From Pirellulales bacterium (GTDB taxonomy: Bacteria; Planctomycetota; Planctomycetia; Pirellulales; DATAWG01): a stretch of DNA of 59,453 nt. Under the pieces are notes generated by a model. That model saw only the letters and a list, made by a program, of their open reading frames with translations. It was not told where the DNA came from and did not search any database. The stretch covers positions 1 to 59,453 of the forward strand of contig DATAWG010000105.1 of assembly GCA_036267355.1 (NCBI GenBank), given 5' to 3'. Position 1 is the stretch's first letter. Each line of letters begins with the position of its first letter. Below, piece by piece: positions 34,236 to 42,813 of the stretch. The translations under genes and the position numbers were made by a program.

Positions 34236-34279
34236 GGATTGCAAATCCGCCATCGTGGGTTCGACTCCCACCGGCGCCT
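34236..34279. repeat. attR: 44-bp attachment core
   Basis: An exact copy of the tRNA-Cys 3' part at 20424-20467. The 5' tRNA half is missing here, so this is the element/host junction and not a tRNA gene. Confidence 0.93.
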
Positions 34280-34668
34280 GTTTTCATTCTCGATCGCACT
34301 CGCCGGCACAACTTCGCCCGGCGCTTCACTTGCGGAGCGTCGGGCAATTCGTTTTCGGGCGACGAAATTTCGCCGGCTTCCCACGGTTTCGATCCAAAAG
34401 GCACGGTTTCGCCCCGCTGCGCTGCACGGACGGAACCGTGCGATCATTGCTAGCGGATGTGCTGGCTGTGGAGCTTTTCAGCCGGGGAGCGGCAGCGAGG
34501 CGCTCGATTGGGATCCCGATGGCGGGTTCCATCCCACGGACGGCCCTGGCTATGCGGATGGCCAGCCGCTGAACACGCGGAAAGGGCAATATTAAGAGAG
34601 TTCTCGGATCTTTCGCCGCGGATGTAGCGCGGTTCGGCGCTGGCGAGCGAGTTCGCCGCGGCGGCCGG
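34280..34668. other. Host DNA after the element, no gene seen
   Basis: 389 bases that would directly follow tRNA-Cys in an uninserted chromosome. The frames that cross it are overlapping shadows without protein-like composition. Confidence 0.5.
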
Positions 34669-34902
34669 TCAATCCACCCGATAATATTGCGCGAGGGGAT
34701 TGGCGGGGCGCAATCGCCGACTTCGGCGATACAACATCATTGCCGCGGTCAGGAGAATCGCATCGACGATGCAAACGCCGATGGTCGATTGCCGATCGTG
34801 GAAAGCGTTTCCGGCGAGAAAGAAGAGGTTTAGCAGCACAAAGGCGCCGCTGCAAACCAAGGCGCCTATTCGATACCGGGGTGCCGCATATGTGGCCGCC
34901 AT
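34669..34902 (-). CDS. Small two-helix membrane protein
   Basis: 77 aa, not recognised. Two hydrophobic segments: IGALVCSGAFVLLNLFFLAG and TIGVCIVDAILLTAAMMLY, separated by NAFHDRQS; the C-terminus is basic (RRSRRLRP), which favours a cytoplasmic C-terminus. Inner-membrane protein. No ribosome-binding site of note. The 305 bases to the next gene (34903-35207) hold nothing I can support. Confidence 0.5.
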   Translation of the reverse strand: MAATYAAPRYRIGALVCSGAFVLLNLFFLAGNAFHDRQSTIGVCIVDAILLTAAMMLYRRSRRLRPANPLAQYYRVD

Positions 34903-35207
34903 CTTGCCCTCCGTCGAACGAGGCCGTGCCGTCGAAGCCCTATCGCCCCCGCAGCGAATCCGACGAGATCGATCGGGCTCCGGGCGATTTCCGTTGTTCC
35001 GAATCGAACGATCGGAATAGCGGCCCGCATTCTATGCAGCTTCGTCGCTTAACTGCAATTTCTCGTGGCCAATCGGAAGCGAATGCAAAACGTTCGGCGG
35101 TTGCCGCCCGCCGTGAAAAACTTCTGGCTCGGAACCATGGCGGCATGGCATCGACTATCCGCCACGGGGCTGGCCGCCGAAACACGGCGCAGCCCGGATC
35201 CGGATTC

Positions 35208-38200
35208 TTAGATATCGACTTTCTTTGCCGCGCGGAGGTTTTCGATCGTCTTCAACGTGCTGGTAACGAGCTTGTCCATTTCGTTATAGTCGGTTTCCGC
35301 CTGTCCGACGGCTTTTAGCACGGCTTGAACGCCGCTCTGAATCTTCTCGTCGTTGCCCCAGGCGTTGAGATAGTCGTTGGCATTGGCCTTGGCGCGCTTG
35401 GTGGCACGGTAGTTGGCCTTGACCACTTCGAACGACTGGCGAATTTTCGTATCCCATTCGTCGACGTCGTCCCACTGCTCATCGGCGAACTGGTCGGTTT
35501 TTCCGACCGCGTTGTCGGCGAGCTGTCCGATGGATTTCGATTCCTCGAGTTGCATTTTGACCTTCGTGGCCGCGCCGAAGGGCTGGCCGGTCATCGTTTC
35601 GAGGAGCTTGCCGACTTCTTGAATGGCATTTTCGATGGTTGGGCGCTGACCTTGCGTTTTCTTTTTCGCGCGATTGATCACGTCGACTTCGTCTTGGCCC
35701 AAATCCTGGGCCGCCCCGAACACGGCCACGTAAGCATCGTAGGACTGGGTGACTTTGTGGTTGAGCTCTTGGACGCGTTTGTCGGTGAACAGATACTTGC
35801 GGTTGATTTCGCCTTGGAGCGTTTTCCAGGGGCTGATAATGGCAGCATTCCAGCCGCCGAATTTTTTCATGATGGTGCTGACTTCCATGTCTTCCTTGTT
35901 GAGCTCTTCGAGCCGCTTCGTTTGTGCTTCTTGCGGCATTGGTTTGTTCGACTCGGCGTCGTAGCGGGAGAGCAGTTCGCGCTTGTTGTCGAAGGCGGTT
36001 TCGGCTTCCTCGCACTTTTTCTTGGCGTCTTCGATCGTGTTGAGCAATTCGCCGAGCGATTTCAACATCGGCTCGACACTCTGGCTGACGACTTCGGGAT
36101 CGCTTTGCGTTTCTTGGAAGCGATTCAAGGTTTCGACACGGTTTCGAATGCTGGTTTCGACGCTTTGTACGCCGCCGGCGCGTGCGTAGGCCGCGTCGCC
36201 GCCGAGTTCTCGGTATTCGCGAACGTCTTCGAGGTCCTTGATTTTGGGATCGATTTTCGGGCCGAGGTAGGGATTGAGTCCCTCGCGGACGAGTCGCTCG
36301 GTCGCGGCGTTTCCGCCGAAGCTTTCGTACATTTTCTCTTCCGGCGACATCTTCGCGGGATCGAGATCCATCGTCTTCAAGAATTCGTCGCCGCCGGCCT
36401 CGATGAAGGCCTGCATCCGGCGCAAGAGCTTGGCCTTGTCTTTGTTGTCGGTCAGCTTGGTCCGTTTCAGGCCGCCAAGATCCACGGTGAAGTCCCAGCC
36501 CAGCTTTTGCATTTCTTCCTGCAGCTTCGGATCATTGACGAGTTTGTCGTCGTCCAATGTCTGCCGTCGCAGGCGAAGCTTGTCGAGCCGCTCGGAAAGA
36601 GATTTGATTGCCGACGGATCGAAGCCGATCTTCTCCGGCCCGATTTCCTTCGTGAGCGATTTGATCTCGGCCACGGCGGCGGGGCACTCCATGTTCTTTT
36701 GCAATACCTTCAACAAGCGGGCCGGATCGTCGCCCTTCATTTCGTCGAAGGCTTTCTTCGGCCAGCCGAGTTCGGTGAAGCGATCTGGTCCGTTGGGAAT
36801 TTTCTCGATTTCCGCGATATTGCCGGTCCGGGCGATTTCTTCCAGGATGGCATTTTCGATCGCCGTGTCGACTTCGTTTGGCTTGGCATCGAAGACCTTG
36901 TGCAACACGTTGGCATAGGCGTCGGCGATTTGCACTTTCGTCAGCCGCGGGGCCGCTTTTTTGAGGAAGCGGATCGAGCGGCGCGTCATTTCGATCGTGT
37001 CTTTGCCGACCGACTCGCCCGCCTTCGGATCGAGCTTCTTCATTTCCTCGTTGGCCTTTTCGATCCCCTTGGCCACCTCGTCCTCGTCGATCGCGTTGAT
37101 CTTGTCGAGCGCTTCTTTGGAAAACGGCTTTTGACCCTCGTCGCCGGCGAACAGGGCATTGTTGGTGAATTGTCGCCGGCTTCCCTCGAATGCTTTGCGG
37201 GTCGGCATGGCATTGCCTGCGTCGATGGGAATCAGTTTTGGGTTTCCATTTCCATCCGACGCGACGAGCAGATTGTTGCGCTGCCGATCCATTTGCAGCG
37301 TGGCGAAATCGAGGATGGCCACCTTCTCGATTTCCTGCGGCGGTATTTGATTGATGAAGTCCTTGGGTTTGACTTCGGGCCCGTTGATGCGATTGTTCAG
37401 CTCCTTGTCGATTTTTACGAAATTCTGGATCGCGCCGGTTCGTTTCGAACTGTTGCCGTTCTTCTCCGAAGCGACGTTGGGACTATCGATCGACACCAAT
37501 GTGGTCGAGGAAACGCCACAATCCAGCCCGGTCAGCGAGCGCAACGTGTCATTAACTTTGCTGACGACGACTTCGCGCGGCGCGCCGCCACCTTTCGGCC
37601 AACCGCCGCCGGCGTCGAACTCGCCGTCGATCGGCTTGAAGATGAACGCCTTTTCCTTGGTCACCGGATCGGTAAGGAAGAACGACTCGGACGCGCCTCG
37701 GCCATCGCTATCGCCCAGCGGCTTGCTGCCGCCCCCTTCGACGATCATCTTGGCCTTGATCCGATTCGCCTGGGCCGATTGCTCTTCACTCCACTGGCCT
37801 TGCGGCAATTGGTCCATCTCGGTCTTGAGTTGCTTGCGGGCCCGCAGCGCGCGCACCTTCTCCAAGGCCGTTTTGCAAGTTTCGACCTTGATTTTCGTCT
37901 TTTCATCGGTCTGTAGCTTTTGTAAATCTTGCTCGTTGCCGTTTTGCGTCGCTTCGTTCACGCGCTCGTCGTAATCGGCCAAATAGGCTTTGGCGGCTAG
38001 TTCGAGGGCGTCGAGTTCCTTGTCGCCGGCGGATTTCTCGACGTCGGCCAGCGCTTTGAGCACCGGCTTGAACATTTTCCCATGGCCGCCTCCCAACACG
38101 CCGCGATCGGTCTGTTCGCCGATCTGCTTCGACTGATTCGGCGGGAAGGTGGCTTTCGGATCGGTGAGCGTGTTGGCGAGATTGTCGAGCGACTTTTTCG

Positions 38201-39302
38201 TCTGAATCTGGCCCTTGAGGCGATCGAGCGTCAGACCGCTGGTGCCGATCACGAGCGGGACCAATTTTTCCAGTTGGTCCATTCCCTCTTCAGCCGACTC
38301 GTATTGGTTGTTCTGCAAGCCTTGGAGCACCTTGGCTTTGGCCAATTTGATGTCGGCGAGGGGCTTGGTGGTGTCGGGCACGGGTTGTGACTTTTCGGCT
38401 TTCAGTAAGTCGGCCTGGATATTTTTCAGGCGCTGCTCGATTTTCTTGCGCCGCTCGGTATTCGTGTTTTGCTGATCTTCGACGTCTTGCTTGCCTTTGT
38501 CTTCGACGGGGGGCTGATTATTGCCGCCGGATAGTTGGTTGCGCGCTTTCTCGATCGACTCGGCCACGGACTGCAACATTTGCTGCTGCTCGTTGCGAAA
38601 CGATTCGTCGATTTCTTTCTCGTCTTTCACCTTCAGCAGCGTCTCGTTGACTTGGCGGGCGACGATTTCATAACCGGCCGTCTGCTTTTCCTTCGGCATT
38701 TTCCCAACGGTTTGAATCTTGCCATCCCAGACATCGCGGCCGGGGTAGGTGCGTTTGATGTATTGTTGGTTTTCGAACTCCAGCTTTTTGTCCATCGGCG
38801 ACTTCACCGGCTTGACCGGCGGTGGATTTCGCTTGTCGAACTCCTGTTGTTCGAATTCCATTTTCCGCCGCATCCGCGGATTGATTTGCTCTTCGATGCT
38901 CGAGCTGTTGCCGTTGCCATTGCCGTTGCCGTCTTGCTCCGGCGGGGTTTTTGGCAACGGGTCGTTCACCACCGGTGTCGGCGGCACGCAATCCAAGGCG
39001 ACTTTGCGCTTGAGATCGCGCTCGAAACCCAGCTTCAGGGCAGTTTCCATGGTCGGGCTGGCTTCGGCGATTTCGAACTGATATCGCGAGGCCAGTTTGT
39101 CCCAGCGGCAAACACCGGTTTTCGCGCTGCCGCTGATCTTCTGTTTTTGGGCCGAATCGTTGGCGATTTTCTTCGCCGCGGTTTCATCCATGCCCACGCC
39201 GATCGCCGCATTTTTTCCCTGGAAGATGATTGCGAAAGCCATGTCCTTGGTTTTCGCGGCCTTGATGTTCTTGTCCAGAAGTTCTTCAACTGTGTCGCCC
39301 AT
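35208..39302 (-). CDS. Giant protein with PI3/PI4-kinase-like domain
   Basis: 1364 aa from ATG 39302 (GAGGG 9 bases upstream). Residues ~1-105 form a small globular region; ~105-500 are charged, coil-rich and low-complexity (NGNGNGNSSS). Residues ~535-720 look like a PI3/PI4-kinase-type fold: AFIFKPIDGE (Lys556), REVVVSKVND (Glu577), catalytic loop LQMDRQRNNLLV (Asp672, Asn676/677) and LIPIDAGNAMP (Asp694, DFG-equivalent). The rest (~720-1364) is helical. There is no signal peptide or membrane helix. It could phosphorylate a lipid or protein; Legionella LepB and MavQ are bacterial precedents for such lipid kinases as effectors. Function here is inferred only. Confidence 0.65.
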   Translation of the reverse strand: MGDTVEELLDKNIKAAKTKDMAFAIIFQGKNAAIGVGMDETAAKKIANDSAQKQKISGSAKTGVCRWDKLASRYQFEIAEASPTMETALKLGFERDLKRKVALDCVPPTPVVNDPLPKTPPEQDGNGNGNGNSSSIEEQINPRMRRKMEFEQQEFDKRNPPPVKPVKSPMDKKLEFENQQYIKRTYPGRDVWDGKIQTVGKMPKEKQTAGYEIVARQVNETLLKVKDEKEIDESFRNEQQQMLQSVAESIEKARNQLSGGNNQPPVEDKGKQDVEDQQNTNTERRKKIEQRLKNIQADLLKAEKSQPVPDTTKPLADIKLAKAKVLQGLQNNQYESAEEGMDQLEKLVPLVIGTSGLTLDRLKGQIQTKKSLDNLANTLTDPKATFPPNQSKQIGEQTDRGVLGGGHGKMFKPVLKALADVEKSAGDKELDALELAAKAYLADYDERVNEATQNGNEQDLQKLQTDEKTKIKVETCKTALEKVRALRARKQLKTEMDQLPQGQWSEEQSAQANRIKAKMIVEGGGSKPLGDSDGRGASESFFLTDPVTKEKAFIFKPIDGEFDAGGGWPKGGGAPREVVVSKVNDTLRSLTGLDCGVSSTTLVSIDSPNVASEKNGNSSKRTGAIQNFVKIDKELNNRINGPEVKPKDFINQIPPQEIEKVAILDFATLQMDRQRNNLLVASDGNGNPKLIPIDAGNAMPTRKAFEGSRRQFTNNALFAGDEGQKPFSKEALDKINAIDEDEVAKGIEKANEEMKKLDPKAGESVGKDTIEMTRRSIRFLKKAAPRLTKVQIADAYANVLHKVFDAKPNEVDTAIENAILEEIARTGNIAEIEKIPNGPDRFTELGWPKKAFDEMKGDDPARLLKVLQKNMECPAAVAEIKSLTKEIGPEKIGFDPSAIKSLSERLDKLRLRRQTLDDDKLVNDPKLQEEMQKLGWDFTVDLGGLKRTKLTDNKDKAKLLRRMQAFIEAGGDEFLKTMDLDPAKMSPEEKMYESFGGNAATERLVREGLNPYLGPKIDPKIKDLEDVREYRELGGDAAYARAGGVQSVETSIRNRVETLNRFQETQSDPEVVSQSVEPMLKSLGELLNTIEDAKKKCEEAETAFDNKRELLSRYDAESNKPMPQEAQTKRLEELNKEDMEVSTIMKKFGGWNAAIISPWKTLQGEINRKYLFTDKRVQELNHKVTQSYDAYVAVFGAAQDLGQDEVDVINRAKKKTQGQRPTIENAIQEVGKLLETMTGQPFGAATKVKMQLEESKSIGQLADNAVGKTDQFADEQWDDVDEWDTKIRQSFEVVKANYRATKRAKANANDYLNAWGNDEKIQSGVQAVLKAVGQAETDYNEMDKLVTSTLKTIENLRAAKKVDI

Positions 39303-39722
39303 GATTCTGGCCCTCACAACGAAATTAGAAAGTCTTGGACGTAGAAATGCTCAGCCACGCAATCCGTCCCCCACGGCACGCGCGTCGGGGGACGAAACGG
39401 CAACATTCTAACCGATGCGTTGGGAGCGGCTCAACTAGCCGCGCTCCAGAAAACACGCAGGAGATTCTGGAACGGCAATTTCGCGGGAGCCCGCAGTTTC
39501 AATCTCGAATTGGCGCGGTATCGGGCTCGGCATGGCGTGCGGCAATTCGCTAGAATCACGGGCCAGCGACGATCGCGAGCGGATTTCGCTTTTCGGCCCG
39601 TAAATGGAGTATCGTGGAGCTGCAACGGTCGAAAACGTGGATGCGCATCACTCCTTTGCTCGCGCGGCCGCCCCGGTCCGATCTTTCCCTCAATCGAAAT
39701 CAATACAAGGATTTGCCCGCGT
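39303..39722. other. Divergent intergenic region
   Basis: 420 bases between the kinase-like gene (minus) and the beta-propeller gene (plus). It should contain both promoters. An open frame from 39420 joins the propeller gene but lacks the signal-peptide pattern, so I read it as leader. No repeats. Confidence 0.4.
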
Positions 39723-40952
39723 ATGAAGCCTCGCCTCGCAACGATCATTGGCTTGCTGAGCATCGCACAAATCGCGGTTGCGGCCGACTGGCCCCAATTC
39801 CGCGGTCCTAATCGCGACGATGTTTCGCGCGAAACCGGCTTGCTCAAGTCGTGGCCCAGCGAAGGGCCCTCGCTGGTTTGGGAGGCAAAAGGGCTGGGGC
39901 ACGGCTACTCGAGCGTCAGCGTCGCCGGCAACCACATTTATACGTTGGGAAATGCCGACAACGTCTCAAAAATGTTTGCCTTGGCCCGCGACGGTGGCAA
40001 GATTCTCTGGTCGGCCGAGGTCGGAGCGAGCGGCGGAAATCTCGGCTGCACGCCCACGGTCGACCACGACCGCGTGTATGCGCTTGGCCAAAAGGGCGAC
40101 TTGGTTTGCCTGCGCACCAGCGACGGAAGCCGAATCTGGCATCGCGATCTGATCAAGGATCTCGGCGGCGTTAAGGGTGTCTGGGATTATTGCGAATCTC
40201 CGCTCGTCGATGGCAACCACTTGGTCGTCACCCCGGGCGGAAAGGAAGCCACGATGGCGGCCCTCGACAAGCTGACCGGCGAGACGGTCTGGAAATGCGC
40301 AGTCCCGCTGAAGTCGCCCGAAGCGGGATATTCGTCGATCGTTGTCGCCGAGGTCGGGGGCATCAAGCAATATGTGCAACTGCTCAATGGCGGAGTGGCG
40401 GGTGTGTCGACCGACGGAAAACCGCTCTGGCAGTATGAAAAGCTTGGCCCCAACACGGCCAACATCCCGACACCCATCGTTCTGAACGACGAAATCCTCG
40501 CCGTGGCAGGTTATGGCAAAGGGGGCGCGCTCTTGAAGCTCACCGCCAGCGGCAACCAGATGAAAGTCGAACAGGTCTACTTCAAACGCGAGCTCACCAA
40601 CAAGCATGGCGGCGTCTTGGTCGTCGACGGCTTTGCCTATGGCGACACCGACGACAGCGGGCACCCATTCTGCGCCGAAGTGAGCACGGGCAAAATCTTC
40701 TGGAAACGAGCTCGCGAAGGAGACGGCCGCGGTTCGGCCTCGGTCACGTATGCCGATGGCCGCCTCTATGTGCAATACGACAATGGCGTGATCGCGCTGG
40801 TCGAAGCATCGCCCGACGGCTACAAGGAAACCGGCTCGTTTCACGTGAAGACCGATGGCCAGGCGTGGGCCCATCCGGTGGTCGTCGGCGGCCGGCTCTA
40901 CTTGCGCGAAGGCAATTCGCTCTATTGCTACGACGTGCGGAAGAAGGATTGA
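39723..40952 (+). CDS. Secreted PQQ-type beta-propeller protein
   Basis: 409 aa. Signal peptide MKPRLATIIGLLSIAQIAVA with cleavage before ADWPQFRGP. Repeated blades follow the pattern of a strand, then G-x-(I/L)-W, for example GGKILWSAEVG, DGSRIWHRDLI, TGETVWKCAVP and TGKIFWKRARE; this is the quinoprotein/BamB-like propeller. The family, abundant in planctomycetes, is exported and often binding or structural and not proven to hold PQQ. ATG 39723 is chosen because it begins the signal peptide. Confidence 0.88.
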   Translation: MKPRLATIIGLLSIAQIAVAADWPQFRGPNRDDVSRETGLLKSWPSEGPSLVWEAKGLGHGYSSVSVAGNHIYTLGNADNVSKMFALARDGGKILWSAEVGASGGNLGCTPTVDHDRVYALGQKGDLVCLRTSDGSRIWHRDLIKDLGGVKGVWDYCESPLVDGNHLVVTPGGKEATMAALDKLTGETVWKCAVPLKSPEAGYSSIVVAEVGGIKQYVQLLNGGVAGVSTDGKPLWQYEKLGPNTANIPTPIVLNDEILAVAGYGKGGALLKLTASGNQMKVEQVYFKRELTNKHGGVLVVDGFAYGDTDDSGHPFCAEVSTGKIFWKRAREGDGRGSASVTYADGRLYVQYDNGVIALVEASPDGYKETGSFHVKTDGQAWAHPVVVGGRLYLREGNSLYCYDVRKKD

Positions 40953-41026
40953 TTAGGCTCAAGAGAGCGGGACAACAAGCCAGCCGCATCCGCGATCTTT
41001 GCAACGCGCGGCGAGACGGCTGAATT

Positions 41027-41321
41027 GTAGCAGGCACACTCCGTGTGCCGTCGGCGCTCCGCGGTGCGTCGCGCACAGTGCGTGGCAGACGGCACCCTCC
41101 GAGGCTGTGATTTTTTCGGTTTCGTCCGTTTTCTGAAACGACCTTTTTGTCATGAACCGCTTTGGAGTCGGTTCTGAGCGATTTTCCGAGGTCGTTTTTC
41201 ACCGTCGGCGCCTGCGGTTTGTCAAAATCTGAAAAACGCACATTCTTTCCGTGTGCCGTCGGCGCTCCGCGGTGCGTCGCGCACAGTGCGTGGCAGACGG
41301 CACACGGAGTGTGCCTGCTAC
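41027..41321. repeat. Composite inverted-repeat element
   Basis: Starts GTAGCAGGCACACTCCGTGT and ends with the inverted form ACGGAGTGTGCCTGCTAC. Two direct copies of a ~60-bp core (GTGCCGTCGGCGCTCCGCGG...) at ~41046 and ~41251 flank a ~150-bp unique segment. It is the same family as the array at 15141-15770. The gap 40953-41481 holds no gene. Confidence 0.8.
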
Positions 41322-41481
41322 GTTGGTTGCGGCCAAAGGCCGCTCTGCTGTGCCACTGGCTCTGCCGGTGTGAACTGCGAGTTGGCACGCTTCCCGCGCC
41401 AAGACACTGGCAGGGCCATCGCACAACTCGCGGAATTCCAAAACTTCTCCGCAAGTTGCGGAGAAGTTCATCGGTAAGAAA

Positions 41482-42423
41482 CTAAGTCGCACGGCGCTCC
41501 GCGGCGGATCGGTTGAGTATAGCGGCCAGCGCCGCATCGAGTTCGGGGTAGCGGAACTTGTAGCCAGCCTTTTCCGCTGCCTGTGGCACTACTCGCTGCG
41601 ATGCCACCAGCATCGACGCCATCTCGCCGAGAACCAGTTTCAGGCCGAAATACGGGGCTGGTAGAAATGCCGGGCGATGAAGCTGCTTCGCCAGCGCGCG
41701 CGTAAGGGCCTTGTTCGTGACCGGATGGGGCGCTACGGCATTGAATGGCCCCGAGATGCTCGCGGTCTGCGCTGCAAACAGCAGTAGACCTGCCTCGTCG
41801 TCGACGTGAATCCACGGCATCCATTGCCGGCCGCCGGCCAACGGTCCGCCCAGGCCGAGCTTGAACGGCAGCAGCATTTTTTTGAGCGCCCCGCCGTCGC
41901 CGAGTACGACGCCTGTGCGCCCTAGCGCGACGCGCATCCCCAACGCTTGCGCCCTCCTGGCCTCTTCTTCCCAAGCGACGCAAACTTCCGCCAAAAAATC
42001 GTGCCCGGGCGGCGAGGATTCCGCAAGCCTTTCGTCGCCACGCGAACCGTAATATCCGACCGCCGAGCCGGAAATGAGCACGGCCGGCCGCTTCGCGAGC
42101 CGTTCCAAACCCGCCACCAGATTGCGTGTACCCGTGACACGACTATCGCGAATCCGCTCTTTTCGAGTTTTCGTCCAGCGTCCGGCGGCAACCGATTCGC
42201 CGGCCAGGTGGAAGACGGCCGTCACGCCGTCAAAGGCCTGGGCCGGCGGCGGACCCGACACCGGTTCCCAGCGATGAACGGCCGCTTGAAAACGACCGAG
42301 CGATTTCGCAACCCGTTGCGGATCGCGGCTCAACACAACCGGCGGCTCCCAACCGGCCGCCGCCAATTGCTCGAGCAGCCGCGTGCCGATGAACCCGCTC
42401 CCACCCGTCACCACGGCTCGCAT
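41482..42423 (-). CDS. TIGR01777-family NAD-dependent epimerase
   Basis: 313 aa. Rossmann motif VVTGGSGFIGTRLL at the start; AVFHLAGESVAAGRWT, then SRVTGTRNLV, SGSAVGYYGSRGD (active-site region), RTGVVLGDGGALKKM and a C-terminal DUF1731-type tail with PAPYFGLKLVLGEMA. This is the YfcH/SDR39U1-like branch of extended SDRs. The substrate is unknown in bacteria; it is likely a cytosolic nucleotide-sugar or cell-division-linked oxidoreductase. ATG 42423 is taken over an adjacent upstream ATG. Confidence 0.9.
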   Translation of the reverse strand: MRAVVTGGSGFIGTRLLEQLAAAGWEPPVVLSRDPQRVAKSLGRFQAAVHRWEPVSGPPPAQAFDGVTAVFHLAGESVAAGRWTKTRKERIRDSRVTGTRNLVAGLERLAKRPAVLISGSAVGYYGSRGDERLAESSPPGHDFLAEVCVAWEEEARRAQALGMRVALGRTGVVLGDGGALKKMLLPFKLGLGGPLAGGRQWMPWIHVDDEAGLLLFAAQTASISGPFNAVAPHPVTNKALTRALAKQLHRPAFLPAPYFGLKLVLGEMASMLVASQRVVPQAAEKAGYKFRYPELDAALAAILNRSAAERRAT

Positions 42424-42507
42424 CATGGCTCCCCATTGGACTTGGCATAATCGCGCGACCTATCAGGCCGAAGCGTTTCCGACGACATCCGTCGAGCGCC
42501 GGCAAGA

Positions 42508-42690
42508 ACACTAACCCGAAGCGTTAGCGAGGACACTAACCCGAAGCGTTAGCAAGGACCCTAACCCGAAGCGTTAGCGAGGACACTAGCCCGAAGCGTT
42601 AGCGAGGACACTAACCCGAAGCGTTAGCGAGGACGAACGGCGAGTGGTCGGTCCATTGGCGTCGCTCCCTCGCTAACGCTTCGGGCTAGT
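42508..42690. repeat. Five 25-bp tandem repeats plus inverted copy
   Basis: Units of ACACTAACCCGAAGCGTTAG+CGAGG start at 42508, 42533, 42558, 42583 and 42608 with 1-2 substitutions. An inverted copy (TCCCTCGCTAACGCTTCGGG) is at 42666-42685. It is the same core as the repeats at 1-428. The gap 42424-42813 has no gene. Not a CRISPR: there are no unique spacers. Confidence 0.88.
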
Positions 42691-42813
42691 ATTGCAATTC
42701 TCGGTTTCCGGCCGGTATGTGCTTCGCGTCTGCGATACGGCTCGACCTTTTCCGATAGCCGAATAACCGCATTCGAAGGAGAAACTTAACCCCGTAGCGG
42801 GCCGCTCGCCGGC

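Larger units (their letters stand above)
20424..34279. mobile_element. 13.9-kb phage-derived integrated element in tRNA-Cys
   Basis: Bounded by 44-bp direct repeats and carrying a tyrosine recombinase next to the tRNA. Contents in transcription order from the right end (minus strand): small protein, three sigma-like proteins with a HAD nucleotidase, HTH protein, primase/helicase, HK97-type protease, three small proteins, tape-measure protein, HTH, XRE repressor, integrase. One gene (22733) is on the plus strand. No portal, capsid or terminase is visible, and the gap between protease and tape measure only holds proteins of 70-181 aa. ATGA overlaps and mostly intact frames argue against advanced decay. 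A satellite or minimal integrative phage-like element fits best. Confidence 0.9.

Noticed and set aside
34236-34279. Second tRNA-Cys gene
   Set aside because: Only the anticodon-to-3' part is present; the 5' acceptor and D-arm are missing. It is the attachment-site copy.
20424-34279. Complete prophage
   Set aside because: No terminase, portal, major capsid, tail tube, baseplate or lysis gene could be found, and 13.9 kb is too short for a full tailed phage of this type.
35325-37916. 863-codon plus-strand frame opposite the kinase-like gene
   Set aside because: Antisense shadow; hydrophobic residues arise as complement of the Lys/Asp/Glu codons on the real strand. The minus-strand gene has a good start and kinase motifs.
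42508-42632. CRISPR array
   Set aside because: The 25-bp units are directly adjacent with no spacers and no cas genes are in the window.
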